A stretch of 64,000 nt of DNA from assembly GCF_000374345.1 (NCBI RefSeq), contig NZ_KB893985.1, positions 1-64,000 of the forward strand, given 5' to 3'. The DNA is from Heyndrickxia acidiproducens DSM 23148. Its GTDB lineage: Bacteria > Bacillota > Bacilli > Bacillales > Bacillaceae_C. Positions within the stretch are counted from its first letter, which is position 1; each line of letters starts with the position of its first letter. Positions 1 to 8,443 of the stretch are shown piece by piece. The position numbers and the translations under genes are program-made. Under the pieces are notes generated by a model. That model did not search any database, was not told the origin of the DNA, and worked only from the letters and a program-made list of their open reading frames with translations.

Positions 1-128
1 ATCTCAGCGAACATATCTTTTGCAAAATCAGATATTTCGCTATCGAACACTTGTCTACGGTATTTTACAACCAATACAAGGTGATAATGCAGTAAGAATA
101 CTGAATGATTATTACTATCTAATTTCAT
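1..128 (-). CDS. tnpA: IS200/IS605-family transposase TnpA, N-terminal part (runs off the window)
   Basis: Reading the minus strand from an ATG at 128 gives 42 codons without a stop before the window edge. The peptide starts MKLDSNNHSVFLLHYHLVLV and continues VKYRRQVFDSEISDFAKDMF. The HYH pair followed by VVKYRR is the HUH metal-binding region of the small Y1 tyrosine transposases (TnpA, usually about 130-150 residues) that move IS200/IS605 elements as single-stranded DNA. The catalytic tyrosine lies beyond the window, so integrity cannot be judged. Whether a tnpB follows is also unknown. The identification rests on the motif and the hairpin next to it. Confidence 0.85.
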   Translation of the reverse strand, partial: MKLDSNNHSVFLLHYHLVLVVKYRRQVFDSEISDFAKDMFAE

Positions 129-190
129 TGATATATCAACCCTTTATTCCATCTAAGACTGATTATATCAAAACCTTTGGCTAAAGCCAA

Positions 191-278
191 CCGAAATTCA
201 TCTCCCACCTACTCATTGGTGCTATTCGCACCTTCACATTCCTTGAGGATGGGAGACTTCTTTCGGAAAGCCGTTAAA
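191..278. repeat. Subterminal hairpin and probable left end of the IS200/IS605 element
   Basis: CCGAAA (191-196) pairs with TTTCGG (261-266), TCTCCCA (201-207) with TGGGAGA (250-256), and an inner GGTGC (218-222) with GCACC (228-232), making an imperfect branched hairpin just upstream of tnpA. IS200/IS605 ends are recognised as such hairpins instead of terminal inverted repeats. Outward of the hairpin the minus strand reads TTTTTTAAC (273-281), so the element probably ends near 273-280 next to a T-rich target. The exact boundary is inferred; no empty site is available for comparison. Confidence 0.65.
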
Positions 279-345
279 AAATCCATCGGCAAGGCAGCCA
301 TGGTTACGGTGAATATCTTTATTCCGAAAATATCAAATTTCTCCA

Positions 346-374
346 TTGTATTCCAGACTTCCAGGTGATACTAT
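346..374 (+). promoter_or_regulatory. Probable sigma-A promoter of msrA
   Basis: TTGTAT at 346-351 and TACTAT at 369-374 are separated by 17 bp and lie 32 bp before the msrA start. The promoter sits just outside the inferred IS end, so msrA seems to keep its own promoter. Confidence 0.5.
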
Positions 375-406
375 TTTTCTAAAGAACATTCTATAGGAGG
401 AGAACG

Positions 407-937
407 ATGACAGATCAATTTGAAAAAGCAACGTTTGCAGGTGGCTGTTTTTGGTGCATGGTTAAACCGTTTGACCAGTTTGACGGAATTGAAAAAGTCG
501 TTTCCGGATATACAGGAGGCAACGTTGAAAACCCTACCTATGAGCAGGTAAAAACCGGGAAAACCGGCCATTATGAAGCCGTTCAGATTACATACGATCC
601 GGAAGTTTTCCCTTATGAAGACTTGCTGGAAATTTTCTGGCAGCAGATCGACCCGACCGATGCAGGCGGACAATTCCAGGATCGCGGCGACAATTACCGG
701 ACAGCGATTTTTTATCATAATGAATGGCAAAAAGTACTTGCCGAACAAACAAAGCAGGCACTTGCAGACAGCGGCAAATTTAAAAAGCCGATTGTCACAG
801 AAATTTTGCCGGCAAAGCCCTTTTACCCTGCCGAAGACTACCACCAGGACTTTTACAAAAAAAGACCTGACGCCTATCATGAAGACCGGAAAAAATCCGG
901 GCGTGATGAGTTTATAGCGGAACATTGGAAATTGTAA
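407..937 (+). CDS. msrA: Peptide-methionine (S)-S-oxide reductase MsrA
   Basis: This cytosolic enzyme reduces methionine-S-sulfoxide in proteins back to methionine, using thioredoxin-type electrons. The 176-residue protein has the family signature GGCFWC, with the catalytic Cys14 and a second Cys17, then SGYTGG and the GHYEAV stretch that shapes the active site. Its length is that of a single-domain MsrA; there is no fused MsrB domain and no msrB follows. The ATG at 407 is preceded by AGGAGG (395-400). A strong terminator directly downstream makes it a single-gene unit. The IS200/IS605 end lies about 130 bp upstream. Confidence 0.95.
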   Translation: MTDQFEKATFAGGCFWCMVKPFDQFDGIEKVVSGYTGGNVENPTYEQVKTGKTGHYEAVQITYDPEVFPYEDLLEIFWQQIDPTDAGGQFQDRGDNYRTAIFYHNEWQKVLAEQTKQALADSGKFKKPIVTEILPAKPFYPAEDYHQDFYKKRPDAYHEDRKKSGRDEFIAEHWKL

Positions 938-944
938 TTCCGGG

Positions 945-990
945 GCCGCCCCTAAAGAGCCATCTGAATGGCTTTTTAGGGGCGGCTAAT
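945..990 (+). terminator. Strong hairpin downstream of msrA
   Basis: GCCGCCCCTAAA (945-956) pairs with TTTAGGGGCGGC (975-986), and the inner AGCCAT/ATGGCT continues the stem, giving an almost perfect long hairpin right after the msrA stop. The tail is only moderately T-rich. Confidence 0.7.
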
Positions 991-1063
991 TTGTAATGGA
1001 ATCCGGTGTTTATTAGAACAAGCGGAACAGTTCCATTGTTTTTGCATATCCTTGCTTTTCCGT

Positions 1064-1092
1064 TTGTGATTCCGTACATATTGAGCTATCAT
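1064..1092 (+). promoter_or_regulatory. Probable sigma-A promoter of the phasin-like gene
   Basis: TTGTGA (1064-1069), a 17-bp spacer and TATCAT (1087-1092) lie 40 bp upstream of the start at 1133. Confidence 0.5.
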
Positions 1093-1132
1093 AACAGTAA
1101 GATAATCAAGCCTGCAAAAGGAGGAATCGGCC

Positions 1133-1426
1133 ATGTTAGATCGAATGAATCAATTACTATCTCTAGGCCTGGGTGTGGCTGTTTTGAGCAAAGAGCAAGT
1201 AGAAAAAGCGGTGGATAAACTTGTCGACAGAGGAAACCTTACCAAAGCGGAATCAAAGCTGCTGATCGATGATTTGCTGGAAAAAGGCGAACAATCCAAA
1301 CAAGAATTGAATGAGGTGATCAAAACCCGGGTCACCCAGCTTCTTTCGGAAATGAATGTCGCGACAAAAGACGAAGTAAAAGAACTGCAGCTGCGCATCC
1401 AGCAACTGGAAGAACGGCTGAAATAG
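1133..1426 (+). CDS. Phasin-like small helical protein
   Basis: A 97-residue, highly charged protein that should be almost entirely alpha-helical. The first 25 residues are amphipathic (LLSLGLGVAVLSKEQVEKAV), the middle carries RGNLTKAESKLLIDDLLEKG, and the C-terminus is a coiled coil ending LRIQQLEERLK. This layout is typical of Bacillus proteins annotated as polyhydroxyalkanoate synthesis regulator or phasin-like. No PHA genes lie nearby, so a role at storage granules is family inference only. The ATG is preceded by AAAAGGAGG (1116-1124). It is followed by a weak hairpin and then, on the same strand, by the AarF-like gene. Confidence 0.7.
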   Translation: MLDRMNQLLSLGLGVAVLSKEQVEKAVDKLVDRGNLTKAESKLLIDDLLEKGEQSKQELNEVIKTRVTQLLSEMNVATKDEVKELQLRIQQLEERLK

Positions 1427-1435
1427 CTTTGCTAA

Positions 1436-1462
1436 AGCCCCCTTCGTTTCATTTCGGGGGCT
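1436..1462 (+). terminator. Weak terminator-like hairpin
   Basis: AGCCCCC (1436-1442) pairs with GGGGGCT (1456-1462) just after the phasin-like gene. No clear T run follows, so read-through into the next gene is likely. Confidence 0.4.
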
Positions 1463-1502
1463 GTATGTTGCTTAAAAATTTTTAAACCCGGGGGTGATTT
1501 TT

Positions 1503-3176
1503 TTGTTCCGCAGAAGAATGAAGCACGGGAAGCGATATCAGGAAATTATCGGGGCATTGATCCGCAATGGCCTCGGCTACCTCATCAATGATTTTGGGCT
1601 GGCCGAACTGCTTTCGGTTTCCCCAAAAAAGACAGACACCCCCCGCGCCAATCACCGCAGTACCGGAGAAAGAATCCGGCTTTTTCTGGAAGATCTTGGC
1701 CCGACTTTTATTAAACTGGGGCAGCTCGCCAGTTTGCGCCGGGATCTTCTGCCCGAATCCATTATAGTGGAATTGGAAAAATTGCAGGACTGCGCACCCC
1801 CATTTTCTTATGATGAAGTAAAAAACACCATCGAAAGTGAATTTGGAGCCAGTATTGATGACCTATTTGCCGAATTTAACACTGAACCGCTAGCGACTGC
1901 ATCAATCGGACAGGTTCATCAGGCGAAACTGCACACGGAAGAACCAGTCGCCGTCAAAATCCAGCGCCCGAATATCCGCCCGCAGATCGAAACAGACCTT
2001 GAGATTCTTGAAGATTTGTCAATCATGCTGGAATCTCGTTTTGCATGGGCAAAAGCCTATCAATTAAGGGATATCGTGGATGAATTTTCGCAGGCACTGC
2101 TCTCGGAACTCGATTACTACCTTGAAGGGCGCAATGCTGAACGGTTCGCAAAGCAATTTGAGGATGATGCCAATATCCGCATTCCTTCGATTTATTGGGA
2201 CTTCTCAACCAAAAAGGTATTAACGATGGCATACATAAAGGGACGTAAAATCAGCGAATTTTTCGACGGCGATGTGATTGGTTACCGGCGCAAAGTTATT
2301 TCCGACCGCCTGATCCACTCAATGCTGAAACAGATCTTTATTGACGGCTTTTTTCACGGTGATCCGCATCCCGGCAATCTCCTTGTGCTGCCGGGCGATA
2401 TTCTTGCTTATATGGATTTTGGCATGGTCGGCCGCCTGACAGAAGAAACGAAGTACCATTGTGCTTCCCTTGTCATTGCCTTAATGCGCGCTGACAGCAA
2501 TGCGATTATTAAATCGGTTGATGCGATTGCCGCCATTCCGGATGATATTGATCTGCATCTATTGCGTGAAGATGTAGAGGTCATCCGTGAAAAATACTAT
2601 GATATCCCGATCAGCCAACTGAGCCTCAAGGATGCGATCAATGACCTGTATCATATTGCATTTAAGTACCATATTCGCTTTCCTGCAGACTTAACGATTC
2701 TGGCCAAGTCTTTGATCACAGTAGAAGGTGTCGTCCAGTCACTCGACCCGGCCTTCAGCCTGATCGAAGCTGCACGCCCGTTCGGCGAAAAGCTGTTACG
2801 CGATCGCTATCATCCGAAAAAAGTTGTCCAGAAAAGCTGGAAGACATTCCTTGATCAGATGGAAATTGCGCTGGAGCTGCCAAAAAATCTCCGCGATATT
2901 TCAAAAACCATGCGCAAAGGAAAATTCAGGATGGAAGTCGTCGTCCCGGATCTGCACTTGTTTTTGGAAAAACTCGACCGGATCAGCAACCGCCTTTCGT
3001 TTGCCATTGTCCTTCTGGCATTCAGCATCATGATGGTCGGTTTGATGATCGGTACTTCGATCAGCGGCCAACCCACCCTGATTTGGAAAAATCCAATTAT
3101 TGAAATTGGATTTGGCGTGGCGACTTTGATGCTTTTGTGGTTGTTGTTTTCAATTTTTAAATCAGGAAAATTTTAG
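1503..3176 (+). CDS. AarF/UbiB (ABC1/ADCK) atypical kinase-like protein
   Basis: A member of the UbiB/ADCK family, atypical ATP-binding kinases linked to isoprenoid-quinone metabolism and membrane lipids. Visible motifs are the family KxGQ element (FIKLGQLASLRRDLLP), the ATP-site lysine in EPVAVKIQRP, the catalytic loop HGDPHPGNLL and the metal-binding DFG in YMDFGMVGRL. Two hydrophobic helices at the C-terminus (IVLLAFSIMMVGLMIGTSI and GVATLMLLWLLFSIF) anchor it in the membrane. I choose the TTG at 1503 (557 residues) because GGGGGTGA at 1490-1497 is then well spaced; a GTG at 1494 would overlap that site, and an ATG at 1518 is also possible. The substrate is unknown. Confidence 0.85.
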   Translation: MFRRRMKHGKRYQEIIGALIRNGLGYLINDFGLAELLSVSPKKTDTPRANHRSTGERIRLFLEDLGPTFIKLGQLASLRRDLLPESIIVELEKLQDCAPPFSYDEVKNTIESEFGASIDDLFAEFNTEPLATASIGQVHQAKLHTEEPVAVKIQRPNIRPQIETDLEILEDLSIMLESRFAWAKAYQLRDIVDEFSQALLSELDYYLEGRNAERFAKQFEDDANIRIPSIYWDFSTKKVLTMAYIKGRKISEFFDGDVIGYRRKVISDRLIHSMLKQIFIDGFFHGDPHPGNLLVLPGDILAYMDFGMVGRLTEETKYHCASLVIALMRADSNAIIKSVDAIAAIPDDIDLHLLREDVEVIREKYYDIPISQLSLKDAINDLYHIAFKYHIRFPADLTILAKSLITVEGVVQSLDPAFSLIEAARPFGEKLLRDRYHPKKVVQKSWKTFLDQMEIALELPKNLRDISKTMRKGKFRMEVVVPDLHLFLEKLDRISNRLSFAIVLLAFSIMMVGLMIGTSISGQPTLIWKNPIIEIGFGVATLMLLWLLFSIFKSGKF

Positions 3177-3220
3177 CTTTTTGCAAGTGAAACGGTTTAT
3201 CGTTTGAAAGGAAGTATTTT

Positions 3221-4426
3221 ATGGAGCAACAGAGAGAGAAAACCCAATATTTATCAAGAGGATTGTTGATACTCGGCATTATTTTTATCGCGGCCAATCT
3301 GCGCCCCGCGATTACATCGGTCGGCCCGGTTATCGGTGCCATCCGCCACGATCTGAGCCTGTCAAATGCAGCTGCAGGCTTCATCACTACCCTTCCGCTG
3401 CTCTTTTTTGCACTGGTATCACCGCTAGCTCCAAAGCTGGGAAACCGGATCGGCCAGGAACTGACAATATTTCTCGGCCTGCTCGTTTTAATGGTTGGTA
3501 TCTCAATACGTTCTACCGAAAGTCCTGTTTTGTTGTTTGCCGGCACCGCCTGCATTGGAACGGGCATTGCTATTGGAAATGTCCTGCTGCCAAGCCTTAT
3601 CAAGCAGAGACTGCCTGATAAGCTCGGTTTGATGACGAGTATCTACACAACGGTAATGGGCGGCTTTGCTGCGCTTGCATCAGGGCTAAGCGTTCCCCTC
3701 GCGAACGGCCTTCATCTTGGATGGAGACTTGGCCTTTTGGTTTGGGCGGCCGTTTGCCTTTTGGCTGCCCTGCTATGGATTCCGCAGTTGCGCGTGCACG
3801 GGCACAATCCATTTTCAAATCTACCTGACACGCCGGGCAAATCTGTGTGGGCTTCGGCACTGGCCTGGCAGGTTACGTTATTTCTCGGCCTGCAGTCCTT
3901 TTTATTTTACAGTACCGTTGCCTGGCTGCCGGAAATTATAGTCAGCCACCATATCAGTTTGCCGACTGCCGGCTGGATGCTTTCCATTATGCAGTTTATC
4001 AGCCTGCCGTCTACCTTTATGATGCCGATTTGGGCGGAAAGGATGAAAAATCAGATCGCTCTCGTGATCATTACAGCTGTTTTTTATTTAGTCGGCCTTG
4101 CCGGGTTGTTTGCCGGCGGAAACCACTTTTTGATGTGGACTTACATTTTGCTTATCGGTCTTGCCCAGGGTGCCAGCATCAGCCTGGCCCTTGCATTCAT
4201 CGGCCTTCGTTCCAAAACCGCCGCAGAAGCTGCCAATTTATCGGGAATGAGCCAATCGGCCGGCTACCTGGTGGCAGCAGCCGGACCGTTTTTGATTGGT
4301 GATTTGTATGACCATACGCATAACTGGAACCTGCCGATTTTTATGATGATCGCTGTAGGTGTGCTGATGTTGATCATTGGCATCGGCGCAGGCCGGAACC
4401 GATATGTGTCCGGGAAACAGCAATAG
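3221..4426 (+). CDS. MFS transporter, CynX/NimT (YycB-like) family
   Basis: A 401-residue polytopic membrane protein with about 12 predicted helices. The first helix region IFIAANLRPAITSVGPV, with its buried Asn-Leu-Arg-Pro, is the hallmark of the cyanate/2-nitroimidazole (CynX/NimT) branch of the major facilitator superfamily. Its members export or import small polar compounds; the substrate here is not predictable. The start at 3221 follows AAAGGAAG. It lies 44 bp behind the AarF-like gene on the same strand with no terminator between, so the two may be co-transcribed. Confidence 0.85.
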   Translation: MEQQREKTQYLSRGLLILGIIFIAANLRPAITSVGPVIGAIRHDLSLSNAAAGFITTLPLLFFALVSPLAPKLGNRIGQELTIFLGLLVLMVGISIRSTESPVLLFAGTACIGTGIAIGNVLLPSLIKQRLPDKLGLMTSIYTTVMGGFAALASGLSVPLANGLHLGWRLGLLVWAAVCLLAALLWIPQLRVHGHNPFSNLPDTPGKSVWASALAWQVTLFLGLQSFLFYSTVAWLPEIIVSHHISLPTAGWMLSIMQFISLPSTFMMPIWAERMKNQIALVIITAVFYLVGLAGLFAGGNHFLMWTYILLIGLAQGASISLALAFIGLRSKTAAEAANLSGMSQSAGYLVAAAGPFLIGDLYDHTHNWNLPIFMMIAVGVLMLIIGIGAGRNRYVSGKQQ

Positions 4427-4738
4427 GGGCGGCATAATGGCTAAATCATAAAGCAGGGACTGTTTCCTCTGTCAAAATCGTCTCATTGTGAACATAACAG
4501 ATCTGTAGAGAATCATTGTTATGAACAATATACTTAGCCTCGAAGTCCATTTCAATTTGCCGGTATAATCTCTACAAAACTATGATTCTTCACGAAGTGC
4601 TGTTGGCAGGGCTTTGCGCAAATCCTTGCAAGTAAAGGAAGATGCTTTATCACTGGGCTAGTCGAAGAAACTGGGTACTCTGAAAGATAACATGTACCTT
4701 TCAAAACCATCAATGAAAATGTATATACCTTCAAAAAC
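4427..4738. other. Gap with an isolated inverted repeat
   Basis: I see no credible gene here. The only structure is an inverted repeat: ATTGT-gaa-CATAACA (4485-4499) against TGTTATG-a-ACAAT (4517-4529). It lacks the T run of a terminator and could be an operator remnant or a degraded element end. Most of the gap looks like unconstrained sequence between the MFS gene and the converging puc operon. Confidence 0.4.
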
Positions 4739-4770
4739 AGAGCAGCCCCGGGATCTATTCAAGGGCTGCC
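4733..4770 (-). terminator. Terminator of the puc operon
   Basis: On the minus strand GGCAGCCC (4770-4763) pairs with GGGCTGCT (4748-4741), followed by CTGTTTTTG. It lies immediately after the pucE stop. Confidence 0.75.
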
Positions 4771-4774
4771 TGTT

Positions 4775-5296
4775 CTACAAGACGCTGCCTTTTTTCGCTT
4801 TCTCCAATTTATACCGTTCAACGGCACGGATGATCCCGCCGTATCCTGTACAGCGGCATAGATTTCCTGATAATGCTTCAATGATTTCGCTTTGAGACGG
4901 GCTGGGGTTTTCATCCAGGAGCGCTTTTGCTGCCATAATCATGCCTGGCGTACAATAGCCGCACTGGAATCCGCCTTCTTCCAAAAAACATTGCTGGAGC
5001 AAGTCCGGCTCACCATCTATCTGAAGGCCTTCGATGGTTGTCACGTGTGAACCGTCGATTTGATAAGCCAGCACCAGGCAGGCGTTTACAACATGCCCGT
5101 CCAACAGCACAGAACATGCCCCGCAGCGCCCAATGCCGCAGGAAATTTTGGTTCCCCTCATTTGCAGTTGTTCACGAAGCAGATCTAAAAGCCTTAAAGC
5201 CGGGTCCGTTTCGATCGTCTGCAGCACGCCATTTAATTCAAAAGAAATCCGGATGTTACCTGCTTTTACGGGTTGAGCTGTTTTTTCATATTCCAT
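4775..5296 (-). CDS. pucE: Xanthine dehydrogenase, [2Fe-2S] subunit PucE
   Basis: The small iron-sulfur subunit passes electrons from the molybdopterin centre to the FAD subunit during oxidation of hypoxanthine and xanthine to urate. The 173 residues hold two domains. The N-terminal plant-ferredoxin-type cluster has CGIGRCGACSVLLDG with a later Cys in VVNACL; the C-terminal helical cluster domain has QCGYCTPGMIMAAKALL and LCRCTGYGGI. It is the last gene of the minus-strand pucABCDE operon, and its ATG lies 31 bp inside the end of pucD, so translation is probably coupled. All eight expected cluster cysteines appear present. Confidence 0.92.
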   Translation of the reverse strand: MEYEKTAQPVKAGNIRISFELNGVLQTIETDPALRLLDLLREQLQMRGTKISCGIGRCGACSVLLDGHVVNACLVLAYQIDGSHVTTIEGLQIDGEPDLLQQCFLEEGGFQCGYCTPGMIMAAKALLDENPSPSQSEIIEALSGNLCRCTGYGGIIRAVERYKLEKAKKGSVL

Positions 5297-7551
5297 CTTC
5301 CGTCCCCTTCTTTCGTGCCAAACAGCAAAATATCTTCAGGTGAAACCGGCAGGCGGGTTGCCCAGAAACCGATTGCATGATGAATGGCTTTTGCCACTGC
5401 CGGCGCAACGGCTACTGAACCAATTTCCCCGACCCCACGCGGGCCGTATAAATCTCCTGCCACTAAGTCCTCTATCGGTTCCACTTCCATATGAAATGGT
5501 ACATCTGCAATCGTAGGGATAAAATACTGGTCAAGATTTTCAACCAGATATCTGCCTTCTTTCATGGCAGCGTCTTCCATTAATGTATACCCGAGAGCCA
5601 TCACACTACCCCCTTCAATTTGGCCGGTATATCCAATTTCATTAACGACCGGCCCGGCTGCCACTACCTGGTCCAGCCCAACCACTTTTACCGAACCCGT
5701 CAGCAGGTCCACTTCCACTTCAGCCGCGGTGCCGGCAAAAGCATATAAAAAGTGCCCGCCGTTGATCTTATCCGGCGTTACCGGAAAATCAAATTTTACA
5801 GTAACCTCAACCGGATCATTCCGGGCCATATGCTTTGCGAGTCTGCCATAGTCCAGCACCCTGCTGTTTCCGAGAAAAATGCCGCCTTTCCCCAATTGCA
5901 ACCGGGAAGCTGGAATACCAGTAACTTCTCCCGCTCTTTCCGCTAATTTTCTGCGGAACTCGCCTTTCATTCGCTGCAAGGCATGCCATACCATGCTCGT
6001 TCCCCTGGAAGCTGTGGTTGATCCGGTGGACGGGACAAGTGAAGTGTCCCCGACCACAATCGATAAATCTTTTTTTGAACAGCCAAGTGAACTGCAAGTG
6101 ATTTTTTCAATGACGCTTAAAATTCCCTGGCCGGCTTCTTCAAACCCGAAGGCAATCTCAATTTTTCCTTCCTTTGTGAAGCGGAGGCGCCCGCCGGCAG
6201 GATCGAGGCGCCCGTACCCGAGCCCGCCTCCGTGCATGGTAATGGCCAGGCCTGCCCCGCGTTTTTTCCATTTGTGCTGATCGTTGTACCGGTCTGCCTC
6301 GCCTATTTTCGGCTCCAGTTTCTTTTTGATCGCTTTCAGCACATCCGATGCCCCGGTCGTTTCGGCGATCTGGTGGCCGAGCGGTCCGCGGTCATCTTTT
6401 TTACGGAGATTCCGCCTTCTGATTTCAGCCGGGTCAAGCTGCAATTTTTCCGCCAGGCGGTCCATCTGCCCCTCGAGTGCAAATGTGACCTGGTTACCGC
6501 CAAAGCCGCGGAATTCACCGGAAACGCCATTATTGGTGAACACCGACAGCCCTGTTACTTCAACATTCGGAATGATATAAGGACCGACCGCGTGCTCAAC
6601 GGCAAAGTCCAGCACAGCAGGCCCGAGCGTGGAGTAGGCGCCGGTATCTGCAATGATCAGCGCCCCGAATGCAAGCAATTTACCGTTTTCATCCGCTCCG
6701 GTTTTCACTTTGATTTCCATCGGATGACGCTTTATGCTCGAAAGGACAGATTCTCTTCTTGTTTGATGGATTTTCACCGGCCGTCCGGTGGCCAATGCCA
6801 GTAATGCGGCGTACGGCTGGATATTCAGCTCATCTTTTCCTCCGAAAGATCCGCCGATCGGGCTTGAAACAACGCGGATTTTTCCTTCTTCCATGCCCAG
6901 GATTCTCGAAAGCTGGAAACGGTCCTTATAGCCATGCTGGGACCCGCAATAAACGGTGATGCCGCCGTTTTTTTCCGGAACAACGACGCCCCCTTCTGTT
7001 TCCATATACGTATGCATCTGGCGAGGAACACGGTATGTTTCTTCAACCAGCACCGCACAATGGGTAAATGCCGTCTCCACATCCCCCCGCCGGTTTTCCG
7101 CACGATGCAGGATGTTTCCGCCCGCATGCAGCACCGGCGCTGCCGGATCCAGTGCTTTTTTGGGGCTGTCAATAACCGGAAGCGGTTTATACACGACTTC
7201 GATCCTTTCCAAAGCTTTTTCGGCAATTTCCACGGAGGCTGCCGCAACTGCCGCTATCGCATCGCCGACATAACGGACCCTGTCTTTACAAAAAACCGGC
7301 TGGTCGGGCATCACAATCCCGAAGCCGTTTAAACCGGGAACATCTTTAGCCGTAATAATTGCCGCAACACCCGGCAGCTGTTCTGCACGCGACGTATCAA
7401 TTGAAATGATTTTTGCATGCGGATGCTGGCTTCTCAGTATTTTGCCGTAAAGCATATCCGGAAAAGACAGGTCGGTTAAATAGGAAAGGCTGCCGGTTAC
7501 TTTTGCCATTCCGTCCGGCCGGATGCTCCGTTTTTTATTTTCTTTACTCAT
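5266..7551 (-). CDS. pucD: Xanthine dehydrogenase, molybdopterin-binding subunit PucD
   Basis: Large catalytic subunit (761 residues) of the xanthine dehydrogenase, which hydroxylates purines at a molybdopterin cofactor. It begins with the family opening SIRPDGMAKVTGSLSYLTDL, contains the hammerhead-domain stretch GDAIAAVAA and the cofactor-binding regions PIGGSFGGKDE, GEFRGFGGNQ and GSTTASRGTSM, and has a late conserved GPRGVGEIGS. The ATG at 7551 overlaps the pucC stop (ATGAGTAA) and has GAGAGG suitably upstream, so I prefer it over the in-frame ATG at 7560. Length and motif order match the B. subtilis protein, and no frameshift is seen. Confidence 0.93.
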   Translation of the reverse strand: MSKENKKRSIRPDGMAKVTGSLSYLTDLSFPDMLYGKILRSQHPHAKIISIDTSRAEQLPGVAAIITAKDVPGLNGFGIVMPDQPVFCKDRVRYVGDAIAAVAAASVEIAEKALERIEVVYKPLPVIDSPKKALDPAAPVLHAGGNILHRAENRRGDVETAFTHCAVLVEETYRVPRQMHTYMETEGGVVVPEKNGGITVYCGSQHGYKDRFQLSRILGMEEGKIRVVSSPIGGSFGGKDELNIQPYAALLALATGRPVKIHQTRRESVLSSIKRHPMEIKVKTGADENGKLLAFGALIIADTGAYSTLGPAVLDFAVEHAVGPYIIPNVEVTGLSVFTNNGVSGEFRGFGGNQVTFALEGQMDRLAEKLQLDPAEIRRRNLRKKDDRGPLGHQIAETTGASDVLKAIKKKLEPKIGEADRYNDQHKWKKRGAGLAITMHGGGLGYGRLDPAGGRLRFTKEGKIEIAFGFEEAGQGILSVIEKITCSSLGCSKKDLSIVVGDTSLVPSTGSTTASRGTSMVWHALQRMKGEFRRKLAERAGEVTGIPASRLQLGKGGIFLGNSRVLDYGRLAKHMARNDPVEVTVKFDFPVTPDKINGGHFLYAFAGTAAEVEVDLLTGSVKVVGLDQVVAAGPVVNEIGYTGQIEGGSVMALGYTLMEDAAMKEGRYLVENLDQYFIPTIADVPFHMEVEPIEDLVAGDLYGPRGVGEIGSVAVAPAVAKAIHHAIGFWATRLPVSPEDILLFGTKEGDGRWNMKKQLNP

Positions 7552-8443
7552 CAGCCTCATCCTCTCTATCTAAAAATCGGGCAAACCGGGAAACAATTAA
7601 ATTGGCAGCCGCTGTTTTCAAGTACGCTGCCGAAGCAAAATTGCCGGGCAGGGGATCATATTCTTCCATGATTTTTTCATATACGCCGGCAAGGATTTCT
7701 TCAGACAGGACCGCCCCTTCCAGCAATGCCTCGCTGGCTGTCAGCCTTTTCGGCTGGCCGGCTCCCCCGCCTGCAGCAATCCGGATACGGCTGATATGAT
7801 TTTCATTTGATACTTTGGCGCAAACCGAGACCACCACAAGAGAAGGAGTAAATGCCGCTCTCCGCCCGACTTTTTGATAAAAACTGATCCAATTCCCGGG
7901 TGGCTGTTTTGGGAGATAAATGGATGCCAGGATTGTATTCGAATGAAGCCGCGCCTGCTGTAGAAAAACTTCCAGGGTATCCATTTTTAGCCCTCTTTCG
8001 CTAAACCAGGCGGCTTTTGCACCGAGCGCCAACAAGGCCGGAATCGTGTCCCCGGACATGTAGCAGATGTTGCCTCCGATTGTCGCCCGGTTCCGGACAG
8101 CCGGTGCCGCTACCTGCTTTACCGCCTCTTGAAGGATACGCCAATCTTTTTTAACGAAAAGGCTTTTCCGCAAAGCCGAAAGCCGTACACAAGCCCCGAT
8201 TTTTAAATATGCTGCGGCTCCGTCTTCAATAAACTCCATTGCCTGCAATGCTTGAATGTTTTCCAGGCTGATGAGGCAGGGCGGAAATGCAATACCCTGC
8301 TCCCGTTTCATTTGAAGGAGCGTCCCGCCAGCAATCATTGCAGCATTTTCGTTGAATTTCCGTTTTAACTCCCACGCTTCCCGGATCGATGCCGGCCTGT
8401 ACACGGCGGCAGGTACAGCAGCAATTTCTTCCTGTTCAGCCAT
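7544..8443 (-). CDS. pucC: Xanthine dehydrogenase, FAD-binding subunit PucC
   Basis: Medium subunit (299 residues) that binds FAD and passes electrons to NAD. The FAD pyrophosphate loop is MIAGGTLLQMK, and the second family signature is RNRATIGGNICYMSGDTIPALLALGA. The start is taken at 8443 because the minus strand reads GAGGGGG followed, after a short spacer, by ATGGCTGAA, which overlaps the pucB stop. A longer frame that opens at 8518 lies inside pucB and has no ribosome binding site. Order and overlaps with pucB and pucD show a tightly coupled operon. Confidence 0.9.
   Translation of the reverse strand: MAEQEEIAAVPAAVYRPASIREAWELKRKFNENAAMIAGGTLLQMKREQGIAFPPCLISLENIQALQAMEFIEDGAAAYLKIGACVRLSALRKSLFVKKDWRILQEAVKQVAAPAVRNRATIGGNICYMSGDTIPALLALGAKAAWFSERGLKMDTLEVFLQQARLHSNTILASIYLPKQPPGNWISFYQKVGRRAAFTPSLVVVSVCAKVSNENHISRIRIAAGGGAGQPKRLTASEALLEGAVLSEEILAGVYEKIMEEYDPLPGNFASAAYLKTAAANLIVSRFARFLDREDEADE

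Noticed and set aside
177-368. Open frame of 63 codons on the plus strand
   Set aside because: It runs through the IS hairpin, has no ribosome binding site and resembles no family.
371-925. Long open frame antisense to msrA
   Set aside because: MsrA on the other strand is unambiguous; the antisense frame is a codon-bias shadow.
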